Assembly: GCF_900564145.1 (NCBI RefSeq)
Contig: NZ_UOOB01000001.1
Span: forward strand, 2,544,754-2,608,753
Direction of reading: 5' to 3'
Origin: Comamonas sp. lk
GTDB lineage: Bacteria; Pseudomonadota; Gammaproteobacteria; Burkholderiales; Burkholderiaceae_C
Length of the DNA stretch: 64,000 bases
A program made the translations under genes and the position numbers. The notes beneath the pieces are model-generated. The model searched no databases. It saw only the letters and a list, made by a program, of their open reading frames with translations, and was not told the DNA's origin. Position 1 is the stretch's first letter. Each line of letters opens with the position of its first letter. Shown piece by piece: positions 44,115 through 54,184 of this stretch.

Positions 44115-45141
44115 ATATAAAATAAACTCTCTTGCGGATGTTAATTCTCAGGAGGAGTATATAGTCATAATTGGTGCTAGCAATAGTCTAATGAAAAATG
44201 GTTGGGCCTTCCATTTTTCAAGAATATTTAGCGGAAATAGAATTATTAATTTGTCATTAGGTGCAACTTGCTCAAGTTATATAGCATTTGTATTCCTGAT
44301 GTTCCGCGATATTTTGGATGGGGCTAAATACGTAATAGTAGAGCCATTCGTTAACGATGTGTCATTTTTTGGAAATGGGGATATTTCCATTCAGACACTA
44401 TCAACGTGTATGGATTATTATTACGGTAGTGGTATTGGTCTAAGTGATAAAACAATTATTTTACTACTTCCGACTCGAAAGAGAATTTTTGATATCGAAT
44501 TTAATCCTGTATACAGGGCGCACGTTCAAATGGCAAGGAGATCAAATGCAAAATTATTAGATTGTCATCCTTTTTTTAGCACACTTAGTGAAGACAATCT
44601 TGATAAAGCCTTTGATGACCCTGCTCACCTTAACTCCGATTATGCTTTTGAAATAGCTAATTGGGTTGTTAGTTATATAAATAATCAACCAAGTTACCGT
44701 ATTTCGTCTGACTTTGAATTCAGTAGGAAATCCGATATTTTTTATATTGATGTAAGTGATTCAGAGTCTTCTATTTTTAGATCAAACTCACTATTTGCAT
44801 CTAAGTTAATGAAATTGGAAAAAAAGACTTTTATTGATATTTCACCTGATTTGAGTTTGTTGGGTATTCTCCATTGGTCGGAATTCCATGAAAATTGCTT
44901 TAGAATTAGCTCTTGTGGAAACGTGCAGCAAGGTTCTCTGAAATCAAAATATTTAAAGCTAACATCTTTTCCTTTTAATATTAGGGGGCCATTTGTTTTT
45001 GGGAATGAGAGTGAGCACCCGGTTGGATTGGGTGGGTTTTTATTATCCAATAATACCCTGTCGGATTTTTGTTGCAATGAGGAGTATCTTGATGACGACA
45101 AAAAACATTTTGACCGATTTCACAAAGTCTTGCTTGAATGA
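44086..45141 (+). CDS. SGNH-hydrolase-like protein of the capsule locus
   Basis: The protein has IVIIGASNSLMKNGW near the start, resembling block I (GDSN/S) of SGNH hydrolases, and DDPAHLNSDYAFEIANWVV, like block V with its catalytic Asp and His. Such enzymes often add or remove acetyl groups on polysaccharides. The last 150 residues are of unknown fold. Start is uncertain (ATGs at 44074, 44083, 44086 and 44101 are all in frame and overlap the upstream gene). It ends the AT-rich island; a 176-nt AT-rich spacer follows before rfbB. Confidence 0.5.
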   Translation: MTFGGMSPIEYKINSLADVNSQEEYIVIIGASNSLMKNGWAFHFSRIFSGNRIINLSLGATCSSYIAFVFLMFRDILDGAKYVIVEPFVNDVSFFGNGDISIQTLSTCMDYYYGSGIGLSDKTIILLLPTRKRIFDIEFNPVYRAHVQMARRSNAKLLDCHPFFSTLSEDNLDKAFDDPAHLNSDYAFEIANWVVSYINNQPSYRISSDFEFSRKSDIFYIDVSDSESSIFRSNSLFASKLMKLEKKTFIDISPDLSLLGILHWSEFHENCFRISSCGNVQQGSLKSKYLKLTSFPFNIRGPFVFGNESEHPVGLGGFLLSNNTLSDFCCNEEYLDDDKKHFDRFHKVLLE

Positions 45142-45317
45142 TAGAGATTTAAAGTTTCTGATAATAGTTATTTAATCACATAAATGGTGATTTTCTATAT
45201 CAAATTTCAATGAAATATATTTGCACTCATTGATTTGGGAAATTGAAGGTGCACAATGTTATTTCATGGCAATAATTTTGGCTATTTGTTTTACTTTGAT
45301 TAAAGGTTCCGGTATTT
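45142..45317. other. AT-rich spacer before rfbB
   Basis: The 176 nt hold no gene. GC content rises sharply at rfbB, so this marks the right edge of the AT-rich island. An internal promoter for the rfb genes is possible but no clear -35/-10 pair is visible. Confidence 0.4.
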
Positions 45318-46391
45318 ATGTCAATTTTCATAACTGGCGGTGCAGGTTTTATCGGCGCCAACTTTGTTCTCGATTGGCTGGCACATGTGAATGAGCCCGT
45401 GGTCAATATTGATAAACTGACCTATGCGGGCAATCTGGAGAATCTGGTCAGTTTGAAGGACGATGCCCGCCATGTGTTTGTGCAGGCCGATATCGGCGAC
45501 AGTGCAAAACTGGCGCAATTGCTGGCGCAGTACCAGCCTCGTGCCGTGGTGAACTTTGCGGCCGAGTCGCATGTGGACCGTTCCATTCATGGCCCCGGGG
45601 ACTTTATCCAGACTAATGTAGTGGGCACTTTCCGCTTGCTGGAGGCGGTGCGCGCCTATTGGAATGGACTGGAAGGCGAGGCCAAGTCCGGCTTTCGCTT
45701 TTTGCATGTCTCCACCGACGAGGTCTATGGCACGCTGGCACCCACGGACCCTGCGTTTACCGAAGAGCACAATTACGAGCCCAATAGCCCGTACTCGGCC
45801 AGCAAGGCAGCCAGCGACCATCTGGTGCGAGCCTGGCATCACACCTACGGCCTGCCGGTGCTGACGACCAACTGCAGCAACAACTATGGTCCGCTGCATT
45901 TCCCAGAAAAACTCATCCCGCTGGTCATTGTCAATGCGCTGGCAGGCAAGCCGCTGCCCATCTACGGCGACGGCATGCAGGTGCGTGACTGGCTGTATGT
46001 GCGCGACCATTGCAGCGCCATCCGCCGTGTTCTCGAGGCCGGCCAATTGGGCGAGACCTATAACGTGGGCGGATGGAACGAGATGGCCAATATCGACATC
46101 GTCAAGACCGTGTGCGCATTGCTCGATGAGTTGCGCCCGCGCGCAGACGGCAAGCCCTACGCCGAGCAGATCACTTATGTGGCCGACCGGCCCGGCCATG
46201 ATCGCCGCTATGCGATTGACGCCCGCAAGCTGGAGCGTGAGCTGGGCTGGAAGCCTGCCGAGACCTTTGAGACCGGCATTCGCAAGACTGTGCAGTGGTA
46301 TCTGGGCAACCCGCAGTGGGTGGCCAATGTGCAGTCGGGTGCCTATCGTGACTGGATGCAGAAGCAATACACCAGCGAGGCTTCGGCATGA
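45318..46391 (+). CDS. rfbB: dTDP-glucose 4,6-dehydratase
   Basis: The 357-aa SDR enzyme makes dTDP-4-keto-6-deoxyglucose, the second step toward dTDP-L-rhamnose. It has the NAD-binding [14 protein letters not shown] motif, the STDEVYGTL segment with catalytic residues, the [15 protein letters not shown]xxxK motif, and [15 protein letters not shown]. It overlaps rfbD by 4 nt (ATGA). GC content is high, unlike the island upstream. Confidence 0.96.
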   Translation: MSIFITGGAGFIGANFVLDWLAHVNEPVVNIDKLTYAGNLENLVSLKDDARHVFVQADIGDSAKLAQLLAQYQPRAVVNFAAESHVDRSIHGPGDFIQTNVVGTFRLLEAVRAYWNGLEGEAKSGFRFLHVSTDEVYGTLAPTDPAFTEEHNYEPNSPYSASKAASDHLVRAWHHTYGLPVLTTNCSNNYGPLHFPEKLIPLVIVNALAGKPLPIYGDGMQVRDWLYVRDHCSAIRRVLEAGQLGETYNVGGWNEMANIDIVKTVCALLDELRPRADGKPYAEQITYVADRPGHDRRYAIDARKLERELGWKPAETFETGIRKTVQWYLGNPQWVANVQSGAYRDWMQKQYTSEASA

Positions 46392-47281
46392 AGCTGCTGC
46401 TGCTGGGCAAGAACGGCCAAGTTGGCTGGGAGCTGCAGCGCAGTCTCGCGCCCTTGGGTGAAGTGATTGCACTGGATCGGCAGATCGTGAATGACCTGTG
46501 CGGCGATGTCAGTGATCTGCAGACACTGGCGCAGACCATTCGCAGCGTGCGCCCCGACGTGATCGTCAATGCCGCAGCGCATACGGCGGTGGACAAGGCT
46601 GAGAGCGAGTCGGACCTGGCCTTGCGCCTGAACGCCGAGGCGCCCGAAGTCATGGCACAAGAGGCCAAAAGCCTGGGCGCATTGCTGGTGCACTACAGCA
46701 CCGACTATGTGTTCGACGGCAGCGGTACGGCTGCGCGCAAGGAGGGTGATGCCACGGGACCGTTATCGGTCTATGGCCGCAGCAAGCTTGAAGGCGAGCA
46801 GCGGATTGCCGCCACGGCTTGTCGGCATCTGATTTTTCGCACCAGCTGGGTCTATGCGGCGCGTGGAGGCAACTTTGCCAAGACCATGCTGCGCTTGGCG
46901 CAGGAGCGTGAAGCGCTCAGCGTGATCAATGACCAATGGGGTGCGCCGGCCGGTGCCGATCTGATTGCCGATGTCACCGCTCACGCCGTGCGGCATGTTT
47001 GCGCTCATGAAGGCGATGGCGGTCTCTACCATTTGGTTGCCGGAGGAGAGACCAACTGGCATGCCTATGCCAGCCATGTGATTGAACAGGCTAAACGCCT
47101 GCGACCTGACCTGGACTGGAAGGTGAAAAGTATTGCTGCCGTTCCGACCACGGCCTTCCCGACACCGGCTGCACGACCTTTGAACTCGCGTCTGGATACG
47201 CAAAAACTGCAAACCACCATGCAATTGCATCTGCCTGCATGGCAGCAAGGCGTGGATCGTATGCTGCGAGAGATTCTGTAA
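46388..47281 (+). CDS. rfbD: dTDP-4-dehydrorhamnose reductase
   Basis: The 297-aa enzyme carries out the last step to dTDP-L-rhamnose, reducing the 4-keto group with NADPH. Motifs include [14 protein letters not shown] (nucleotide-binding), the [10 protein letters not shown] segment, [10 protein letters not shown] (YxxxK) and [14 protein letters not shown]. Start overlaps rfbB by 4 nt. A dispersed repeat copy sits in the 63-nt gap before rfbA. Confidence 0.95.
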   Translation: MKLLLLGKNGQVGWELQRSLAPLGEVIALDRQIVNDLCGDVSDLQTLAQTIRSVRPDVIVNAAAHTAVDKAESESDLALRLNAEAPEVMAQEAKSLGALLVHYSTDYVFDGSGTAARKEGDATGPLSVYGRSKLEGEQRIAATACRHLIFRTSWVYAARGGNFAKTMLRLAQEREALSVINDQWGAPAGADLIADVTAHAVRHVCAHEGDGGLYHLVAGGETNWHAYASHVIEQAKRLRPDLDWKVKSIAAVPTTAFPTPAARPLNSRLDTQKLQTTMQLHLPAWQQGVDRMLREIL

Positions 47282-47293
47282 TTTCTAAGAAAT

Positions 47294-47340
47294 CTGCTTC
47301 AAGTGCTTATCTGATAAGCGCCTGCTGCTATTAATTGATA
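47294..47340. repeat. Dispersed repeat copy between rfbD and rfbA
   Basis: AAGTGCTTATCTGATAAGCG followed by CCTGCTGCTATTAATTGATA carries the inverted core GCGCTTAT/ATAAGCGC in imperfect form, just before the rfbA start. Confidence 0.5.
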
Positions 47341-47344
47341 CATC

Positions 47345-48235
47345 ATGACGACACAGCGCAAAGGCATCATTTTGGCGGGCGGCTCCGGCACACGCCTGCA
47401 TCCCGCCACCCTGGCCATCAGCAAACAACTGCTGCCGATCTACGACAAGCCCATGATCTACTACCCGCTGAGCACGTTGATGCTGGCAGGGATCCGAGAC
47501 ATTTTGATCATCAGTACGCCGCAGGATACGCCGCGCTTTGAGCAACTGTTGGGGGATGGCAGTCAATGGGGACTGAATCTGGAATACGCAGTGCAACCCA
47601 GCCCGGATGGTTTGGCTCAAGCGTTTCTGATTGGCGAGAAATTCCTCAACGGCGCTCCCAGTGCCTTGGTCCTGGGTGACAACATCTTCTACGGTCATGA
47701 CTTCCAGCCGCTGCTCAAAAAAGCGGATGCTCAACATGAGGGTGCGACGGTGTTTGCCTACCATGTGCAAGATCCCGAGCGCTACGGCGTGGCCGAGTTT
47801 GATGCCAACGGCAAAGTGCTCTCGCTAGAAGAAAAGCCAAAGCAGCCCAAGAGCCATTACGCCGTCACCGGCCTGTACTTCTATGACGAGCAGGTGGTGG
47901 AGCTGGCCAAACAGGTCAAGCCTTCGGCGCGTGGCGAGCTGGAGATTACAGACCTCAATGGCATGTATCTTGCGCAGGGCAAGTTGAACGTGGAGCTGAT
48001 GGGGCGCGGTTATGCCTGGCTTGATACCGGAACCCACGATAGCTTGCTGGATGCGGGTCAATTCATTGCCACACTGCAGCAGCGCCAAGGCCTGAAAGTG
48101 GCCTGTCCGGAGGAAATCGCATATCGCCAGAAATGGATTGATGCTGCTCAACTGGAAAAGCTGGGCCAGGCGCTGGCCAAGAATGGCTATGGGCAGTATT
48201 TGCTGCAGGTACTTAGGGAACGCCTGCCGTTGTGA
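47345..48235 (+). CDS. rfbA: Glucose-1-phosphate thymidylyltransferase
   Basis: The 296-aa enzyme makes dTDP-glucose from glucose-1-phosphate and dTTP. It has the nucleotidyltransferase signature [20 protein letters not shown], the [16 protein letters not shown] segment, [10 protein letters not shown] and the [14 protein letters not shown] block. This is the first step of the rhamnose pathway, and its order here (B, D, A, C) is common in beta- and gammaproteobacteria. Confidence 0.96.
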   Translation: MTTQRKGIILAGGSGTRLHPATLAISKQLLPIYDKPMIYYPLSTLMLAGIRDILIISTPQDTPRFEQLLGDGSQWGLNLEYAVQPSPDGLAQAFLIGEKFLNGAPSALVLGDNIFYGHDFQPLLKKADAQHEGATVFAYHVQDPERYGVAEFDANGKVLSLEEKPKQPKSHYAVTGLYFYDEQVVELAKQVKPSARGELEITDLNGMYLAQGKLNVELMGRGYAWLDTGTHDSLLDAGQFIATLQQRQGLKVACPEEIAYRQKWIDAAQLEKLGQALAKNGYGQYLLQVLRERLPL

Positions 48236-48321
48236 ACGTGGCGGCAGTATTGCGGCTTTATGCCTGGCATTTAGGGAGAATATCAAAAATGCCGGGTTTA
48301 TTGGATTGACGAGATACCAAT

Positions 48322-48885
48322 ATGCAAGTGATTCAGACAGCGATTCCTGAGGTGCTGATTTTTGAGCCAAAGGTTTTTGGCGATGCACGCGGCTTTTTCT
48401 TTGAAAGCTTCAATCAAAAAATATTCGATGATGCGGTGGGTCGGTATGTGGATTTTGTGCAGGATAACCATTCGCGCTCCAGCAAGGGCGTTTTGCGTGG
48501 GATTCATTACCAGATTCAACAAGTCCAGGGCAAGCTGGTTCGCGTGAGCAGCGGCAGTGTGTTTGATGTGGCGGTGGATTTGCGAAAATCCTCTCCGACA
48601 TTTGGCCGCTGGGTGGGTGTGGAGCTTTCGGAAGAAAACCAGCGTCAGTTGTGGGTGCCTGAAGGCTTTGGCCATGGGTTTGTTGTTACGAGTGAGCGCG
48701 CAGATTTCCTCTACAAAACCACTGATTTTTACGCACCAGCGCATGAGCGCAGCATTCGCTGGAACGATGAGGATTTGGGTATTCAATGGCCGGATCTGGG
48801 TCAGGAGCCGCTGGTTTCTGCCAAGGATGCATTGGGTGCGTCGTTTTTCGAGGCCGAGGTTTTTGAAATGGATTGGAAAAAATGA
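48322..48885 (+). CDS. rfbC: dTDP-4-dehydrorhamnose 3,5-epimerase
   Basis: The 187-aa cupin-fold enzyme epimerises dTDP-4-keto-6-deoxyglucose at C3 and C5. It has the active-site segment [17 protein letters not shown] (catalytic His) and the [20 protein letters not shown] and [14 protein letters not shown] blocks. Length fits the family. The stop overlaps the start of ugd by 4 nt. Confidence 0.95.
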   Translation: MQVIQTAIPEVLIFEPKVFGDARGFFFESFNQKIFDDAVGRYVDFVQDNHSRSSKGVLRGIHYQIQQVQGKLVRVSSGSVFDVAVDLRKSSPTFGRWVGVELSEENQRQLWVPEGFGHGFVVTSERADFLYKTTDFYAPAHERSIRWNDEDLGIQWPDLGQEPLVSAKDALGASFFEAEVFEMDWKK

Positions 48886-50054
48886 CAAAAATTGCCATCG
48901 CTGGAACCGGTTATGTAGGCTTGTCTAATGCGGTATTGCTTGCCGCTCGGCATCAAGTAGTGGCACTGGATATTGATGAGCGCAAAGTTTCTCTTTTGAA
49001 TGAGAGGAAATCGCCCATTGTGGATGCTGAAATTCAGGAGTTCCTGGCTCATAAGAAGCTAAATTTCAGAGCGACTTTGGATAGGCATGAGGCTTACAAA
49101 GAGGCAGACTTTGTCATCATTGCTACGCCAACGGATTACGACCCACAAACGCAGTATTTCAATACCCAGTCGGTTGAGGCGGTGGTGCGTGATGTGATGG
49201 CCATCAACCCCAATGCGGTGATGGTGATCAAGTCCACCGTACCCGTGGGTTTTACCAAGCGTTTGAAAGAAAAAACGGGTAGCGAAAATATTATTTTCTC
49301 GCCGGAGTTTCTGCGCGAAGGCAAGGCCTTGTACGACAATCTGCACCCCAGCCGGATTGTGGTGGGCGAGCGATCTGAACGCGGTCAGGTTTTTGCGGAT
49401 CTGCTGCGCGAAGGGGCGATCAAAAAGGATGTGCCGGTATTGCTGACGGACAGCACCGAGGCCGAGGCGATCAAGCTGTTTGCCAATACCTACCTGGCCA
49501 TGCGTGTGGCTTATTTCAATGAACTCGACAGCTATGCCGCCGTGCACGGATTGGATTCACGCCAGATTATTGAAGGCGTAGGATTGGACCCCCGAATTGG
49601 CGCGCATTACAACAATCCCTCATTTGGCTATGGGGGCTATTGTCTGCCTAAGGATACCAAGCAGTTGCTGGCCAACTATGCCGATGTTCCCCAGAGCCTG
49701 ATGCATGCGATTGTGGAGTCCAACCGCACACGCAAGGATTTTGTGGCTGAGGACATTCTTCGCCGTGCACCTAAAGTGGTGGGTATTTACCGCCTGGTGA
49801 TGAAAGCCGGTTCAGACAATTTCCGCGCTTCTTCTGTGCAGGGCGTGATGAAGCGCCTGAAGGCAAAAGGTGTGGAGGTTGTTGTGTATGAGCCTGTGCT
49901 CGATGCGCCGGATTTCTTCAACTCCCAGGTCATCAAGGACTTGGCCGAGTTCAAGCAGATGGCGGATGTGATTGTGGCAAACCGACTGGTTCCGGAAATT
50001 GCCGATATCTCAGATAAGGTCTATACGCGCGATTTATTCGGCGGTGATGCTTGA
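48882..50054 (+). CDS. ugd: UDP-glucose 6-dehydrogenase
   Basis: The 390-aa enzyme oxidises UDP-glucose to UDP-glucuronate with two NAD+. It has the Rossmann start [18 protein letters not shown], the catalytic cysteine in [19 protein letters not shown], and [12 protein letters not shown]. The start overlaps rfbC by 4 nt (ATGA). A UDP-GlcA donor implies an acidic residue in the capsule repeat (inference). The length is that of the short E. coli-type Ugd. Confidence 0.95.
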   Translation: MTKIAIAGTGYVGLSNAVLLAARHQVVALDIDERKVSLLNERKSPIVDAEIQEFLAHKKLNFRATLDRHEAYKEADFVIIATPTDYDPQTQYFNTQSVEAVVRDVMAINPNAVMVIKSTVPVGFTKRLKEKTGSENIIFSPEFLREGKALYDNLHPSRIVVGERSERGQVFADLLREGAIKKDVPVLLTDSTEAEAIKLFANTYLAMRVAYFNELDSYAAVHGLDSRQIIEGVGLDPRIGAHYNNPSFGYGGYCLPKDTKQLLANYADVPQSLMHAIVESNRTRKDFVAEDILRRAPKVVGIYRLVMKAGSDNFRASSVQGVMKRLKAKGVEVVVYEPVLDAPDFFNSQVIKDLAEFKQMADVIVANRLVPEIADISDKVYTRDLFGGDA

Positions 50055-50085
50055 GGCGTTTTTTGCATTGAAAAGATAGATAAAA

Positions 50086-50952
50086 ATGAAAGTCACAAAA
50101 GCGGTTTTTCCAGTCGCGGGCATGGGCACTCGTTTTTTGCCTGCCACCAAGGCCAGCCCTAAAGAAATGCTGCCGGTGGTTGATAAGCCACTGATTCAGT
50201 ATGCGGTGGAAGAGGCCCTGGCTGCGGGCATCAAGGAAATGGTGTTTGTGACGGGGCGCAGCAAGCGCAGCATTGAAGACCATTTTGACAAGGCGTACGA
50301 GCTTGAAAATGAGTTGGAGTTGCGCGGTAAAACTGAAATGCTCAGTTATGTGCGCAGCCTGATGCCTTCGGATATGAAGTGCGTTTATATCCGCCAGCCT
50401 GAGGCCTTGGGCCTGGGCCATGCGGTGTTATGTGCGCAACCGGTAGTGGGCAATGAGCCGTTTGCGGTACTGCTGGCCGATGATTTGCTCGATGGCGAGC
50501 CGGCGGTGATGCGCCAGATGGTGGACGTGTACGACTACTATAAGTGCTCGGTGCTGGGGGTACAGCAGGTGCCGCGTGAAGATACGCGCAGCTATGGCAT
50601 TGTGGATAGCAAGCCTTTGAAGGAAGACCTGGAGGCTGTGCACGCGATTGTGGAAAAGCCCAAGCCAGAAGAGGCTCCTTCCACGCTGGCTGTGGTGGGC
50701 CGCTATGTGCTCACGCCGCGTATCTTCCACCACCTGGCCAGATTGGGTAAGGGTGCCGGCGGTGAGATTCAGTTGACTGACGGCATCGCGGCTTTGATGA
50801 AGGAAGAGCAGGTACTGGCCTACCGCTACCAGGGCAAGCGCTACGACTGCGGCTCCAAGATCGGCTATCTGGAGGCTACGCTGGCCATGGCGCGCAAGCA
50901 CCCTGAGGTGGGGCCTCAGTTTGAAGAATTGCTTCAAAGCCTCAAAGTTTGA
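50086..50952 (+). CDS. galU: UTP--glucose-1-phosphate uridylyltransferase
   Basis: The 288-aa enzyme makes UDP-glucose, the substrate of Ugd. Motifs are [39 protein letters not shown] and the [10 protein letters not shown] block. It lies 31 nt after ugd, in one operon with it. This housekeeping enzyme supplies sugar nucleotides for the capsule and other polymers. Confidence 0.95.
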   Translation: MKVTKAVFPVAGMGTRFLPATKASPKEMLPVVDKPLIQYAVEEALAAGIKEMVFVTGRSKRSIEDHFDKAYELENELELRGKTEMLSYVRSLMPSDMKCVYIRQPEALGLGHAVLCAQPVVGNEPFAVLLADDLLDGEPAVMRQMVDVYDYYKCSVLGVQQVPREDTRSYGIVDSKPLKEDLEAVHAIVEKPKPEEAPSTLAVVGRYVLTPRIFHHLARLGKGAGGEIQLTDGIAALMKEEQVLAYRYQGKRYDCGSKIGYLEATLAMARKHPEVGPQFEELLQSLKV

Positions 50953-50954
50953 TT

Positions 50955-50990
50955 TTTCAAAAAAGATAGCTTTAACCGATTGCACAGCAA
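50955..50990. repeat. Dispersed-repeat-like segment after galU
   Basis: TCAAAAAAGATAGCTTTAAC followed by CGATTGCACAGCAAG has only the GATAGCT core. It lies in the galU-pgi gap. Confidence 0.3.
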
Positions 50991-51094
50991 GGGTTGTAAG
51001 TCATTTTTACTCGTATTCTGGGGAATGATTGAAAGCAGCGCTTGCCTTGAGAAGTGGGGCAAGCGCCTGCGCAATGCAAACGCGATTAAAAACA

Positions 51095-52663
51095 ATGACA
51101 TTGAATGCGGATACCACTATTTGGCAGGGGTTGCAGGCCAGGGCGGCGGCTTGTGAGCGGGAGCTGAACCTTGCCCATGCCTTGCACGATGCGGGGCGTT
51201 TTGAGCGTTTGAGCCTTCAAGCGCCCCATGTCTTGCTGGATTGCTCCAAGTGCCTTTGGGATGAGGCAGCACTGGCGGCTTTGCTGCAATTGGCCGAGCA
51301 GGCTGGCGTGGCGCCGCGGCGTGATGCCTTGTATGACGGTGCGGTGGTGAATGAGACTGAGCAGCGACCGGCCTTGCATGTACGTTTGCGCGCGCCTTTG
51401 GTGCCGCAAGGGGGCGCTTGGGTGGTTGAGGATGAATGTCATGCTGGCCTGCGTGACATGCTGGCCTTGGCGCAGCAGATTCGCACCGATGCGCGTTTTA
51501 CCGATGTGGTGCATATCGGTATTGGTGGCTCCGGCCTGGGGCCGGAGTTGATGCTGCAGGCCTTGCAGCCCTGGTATGCCGGGGGGCCGAGAGTGCATGT
51601 GGTGTCGAATCTGGACGGGCATGACCTGCATCAGGCGCTGCAATGCTTGGTGCCGGCGCGCACTTTGTTCATTGTGGCGTCCAAGTCCTGGTCTACGGCT
51701 GAGACGCAGCGCAATATGGCGTCTGCCAAGGCGTGGCTGTGTGCGGGCGGCGATCTGCATTGGCCGAATCATTTTGTGGCCGTTTCCTCACGCGAGGATG
51801 TAGCGCGGCAAAGCGGTTTTACGCAGACGCTGCATATTCCTGAAGGCATTGGTGGGCGGTTCTCGGTCTGGTCGGCCGTCGGGCTACCGGTGGCGGTCGC
51901 TGTAGGCCCACAGGTGTTCGAGCGCTTGCTGCAAGGCGCTGCAGAAATGGATGCGCACTTTGCACAGGCACCGTTGGAGCACAATGCTCCTGTCTGGTTG
52001 GGTCTACTTGATGTGTGGTATGCCAGTTTTTTGCAGATGCCGGGGCGCTGCGTGGCACCTTATCACCATGGGCTGCGCCGTCTGCCTGCCTACCTGCAAC
52101 AGCTGGAGATGGAAAGCAATGGCAAGCAGGTGCGTGCAGATGGCAAACCCGTAGGCTGTCTCACGACCGGTATGGTGTGGGGAGAGCCAGGCAGCAACGG
52201 TCAACATGCATTTTTTCAGTGGCTGCATCAGGGCACGCAGCGTATTCCTGTTGAGTTCATCGCTGCGCGCACTGCCGAGCACGGTTTGCCCGAGCATCAG
52301 GAAGCACTGTTAGCCAATGCGTTGGCGCAGGCTCAGGCTTTGATGCAGGGTGCCAGAGCCGGAGAGGGGCAGTTACTTGGGCATCAGGATTTCCCGGGCA
52401 ATCGACCAAGCACTTTCATGCTGCTGGATGCTTTGACGCCCGAGTCACTGGGAGCATTGCTGGCCTTGCATGAGCATCGAGTGTTCGTGGCCGGCACGGT
52501 TTGGGGTATCAATAGTTTTGACCAGTGGGGAGTCGAACTGGGCAAAACTTTAGCCAAGGATTTGCGTGACCGCATGGATAGTGCTGAGCTAGAGGGTCTG
52601 GATGCATCTACTGCTGGCTTGTTGTCTTTTTGTTTGCAGGGTAGTTTGGTGAGTGTGTCTTGA
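51095..52663 (+). CDS. pgi: Glucose-6-phosphate isomerase
   Basis: The 522-aa enzyme interconverts glucose- and fructose-6-phosphate. It has the phosphosugar-binding HIGIGGSGLGPELML, FIVASKSWSTAETQRN, and the C-terminal PGI signature GTVWGINSFDQWGVELGKTL. The start at MTLNADTTIWQG was chosen from several in-frame ATGs (51029, 51074, 51095). Its stop overlaps the start of the next glycosyltransferase as TGATG, so a central-metabolism gene has been built into the capsule operon. Confidence 0.93.
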   Translation: MTLNADTTIWQGLQARAAACERELNLAHALHDAGRFERLSLQAPHVLLDCSKCLWDEAALAALLQLAEQAGVAPRRDALYDGAVVNETEQRPALHVRLRAPLVPQGGAWVVEDECHAGLRDMLALAQQIRTDARFTDVVHIGIGGSGLGPELMLQALQPWYAGGPRVHVVSNLDGHDLHQALQCLVPARTLFIVASKSWSTAETQRNMASAKAWLCAGGDLHWPNHFVAVSSREDVARQSGFTQTLHIPEGIGGRFSVWSAVGLPVAVAVGPQVFERLLQGAAEMDAHFAQAPLEHNAPVWLGLLDVWYASFLQMPGRCVAPYHHGLRRLPAYLQQLEMESNGKQVRADGKPVGCLTTGMVWGEPGSNGQHAFFQWLHQGTQRIPVEFIAARTAEHGLPEHQEALLANALAQAQALMQGARAGEGQLLGHQDFPGNRPSTFMLLDALTPESLGALLALHEHRVFVAGTVWGINSFDQWGVELGKTLAKDLRDRMDSAELEGLDASTAGLLSFCLQGSLVSVS

Positions 52664-54156
52664 TGACGGGTATGTTGCGCGCTTTGACCCATCTGGGTAA
52701 AGGTGAGTTTGCGAAGAGCCTGGCTGCTGTTGATCGCGGCTGGAGTGGTTTGAATAGCTGGCAGCCGCTGGCGTATTACCGCTTGGGAATGTACCGAACG
52801 GTGGCTGATATGCCACTGCCTTCTGGAGACTGGCGTTATGCCTTTCCTCAGCTTGTGTCACTGGCTGCCTGTGGCCAACATGAGCAAGCGCGTAGCTTGA
52901 TGCAGACATTGCATTGGCACAGGTTGCCACAGCCTCTCAGGCAACGTCTGCGCGTGTCAATGGCCGATGCATTGGCTCCGTTGATGCCCCTAGAGGCCTT
53001 GCAGCTGTTTGAGACTGGGGGCGAGCGTACTGCTGCACATCCGGCATTGCATGCGGCGCTGCTGCTATGCAACGGGCGACTCTTGGATGCGCAAGCAGTG
53101 CTGAAGTCAGCTTTGGCAACTGGGCAGGCAAGCCGCTGGCCTGAGCTGCATCTTTATCAAACGATGGCTGAGAAGGGTGAGCCTCAACTGCAGTTGCAAA
53201 GGCTCAATGCTTTTATGGTGGCCTTTGGCTTGCCAGCGCTGGAGCTTCGCGATGGAAGTATCGCTCCAAGCCCTTGCAATGTGATGCTCTCGAAAGAGCT
53301 GCCGTCCTGCAACGGCCCTTTGGTCAGTGTGCTGATGACGACTTTTCGAACCAAGGAGCGCGCCAGCGTTGCAATCGAATCCTTGCTGAATCAGAGCTAC
53401 CGCAATCTAGAAATCATTGTGGTGGACGACGCTAGCGGCGATGAAACGCCAGATTTTGTCGATGCATGGGCCCGTCGGGATGCTCGCGTGCGGCTGTTGC
53501 GGCTGGACACTAATGGGGGTACCTATCTGGCCAAGAGCATGGGGTTGCAGTTGGCGCGTGGCGAGTTTGTGACTTGCCATGACTCGGATGATTGGTCGCA
53601 TCCGCTGAAGATTGAACTGCAGGTGCGGCCACTGCTCGAAGATGCTTCGCTGGTGGCAACAACCTCGCATTGGGTGCGAATGACGGATGACGGTATGTTC
53701 TATGCACGGCCCGTCCATTCCCTGATGAGGTTGAATCCATCGTCGCCACTGTTCCGGCGCGAGCTCGTTTTACAACGCATGGGGGCCTGGGATTGCGTCC
53801 GAACGGGGGCAGACAGCGAGTTTCTTGCACGCCTGCGCTTGGTGTTTGGCAAGAGGGCCATTAAGCGAATTGCGAAGCCACTGGCGTTGGGGTCGCACCG
53901 CGTAGGCTCATTAATGACGGCCGGTGACACCGGTTATTCTGAAACCGGTGTATCGCCCCAGCGGCTTGCCTATTGGGAGGCATGGTCCGCTTGGCACCTA
54001 GACTGTTTGCGGCACGATGAATTGCCTTGTTTGCCACTGGATATGCAGGCGCTTGCCAAGGACCGCCCGTTTCCCGCACCTGCCGAAATTTGTGTGAGTG
54101 CGCAGCAAAAAGAAACGACACAAGGACAAATGTGGTTGCAAGCCCACTGTCACTAG
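52663..54156 (+). CDS. GT2-family glycosyltransferase
   Basis: The 497-aa protein has an N-terminal helical region (about 1-200, TPR-like, KGEFAKSLAAVDRGWSG) and a GT2 domain (PLVSVLMTTFRTKERASVAI, IVVDDASGDETPDFVDAW, FVTCHDSDDWSHPLKIEL). The D-D-D pattern in VDDAS and HDSDD is the metal/nucleotide site. Located just before kpsC, it may act on the start of the chain near the Kdo linker or on the repeat itself. It overlaps pgi by one base (TGATG). Confidence 0.8.
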   Translation: MTGMLRALTHLGKGEFAKSLAAVDRGWSGLNSWQPLAYYRLGMYRTVADMPLPSGDWRYAFPQLVSLAACGQHEQARSLMQTLHWHRLPQPLRQRLRVSMADALAPLMPLEALQLFETGGERTAAHPALHAALLLCNGRLLDAQAVLKSALATGQASRWPELHLYQTMAEKGEPQLQLQRLNAFMVAFGLPALELRDGSIAPSPCNVMLSKELPSCNGPLVSVLMTTFRTKERASVAIESLLNQSYRNLEIIVVDDASGDETPDFVDAWARRDARVRLLRLDTNGGTYLAKSMGLQLARGEFVTCHDSDDWSHPLKIELQVRPLLEDASLVATTSHWVRMTDDGMFYARPVHSLMRLNPSSPLFRRELVLQRMGAWDCVRTGADSEFLARLRLVFGKRAIKRIAKPLALGSHRVGSLMTAGDTGYSETGVSPQRLAYWEAWSAWHLDCLRHDELPCLPLDMQALAKDRPFPAPAEICVSAQQKETTQGQMWLQAHCH

Positions 54157-54184
54157 CAGTGCTGCATTCTTTAGTCATCACACT

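Noticed and set aside
45321..46472. A 383-codon minus-strand frame opposite rfbB
   Set aside because: It is the shadow of rfbB; no motif or start signal.
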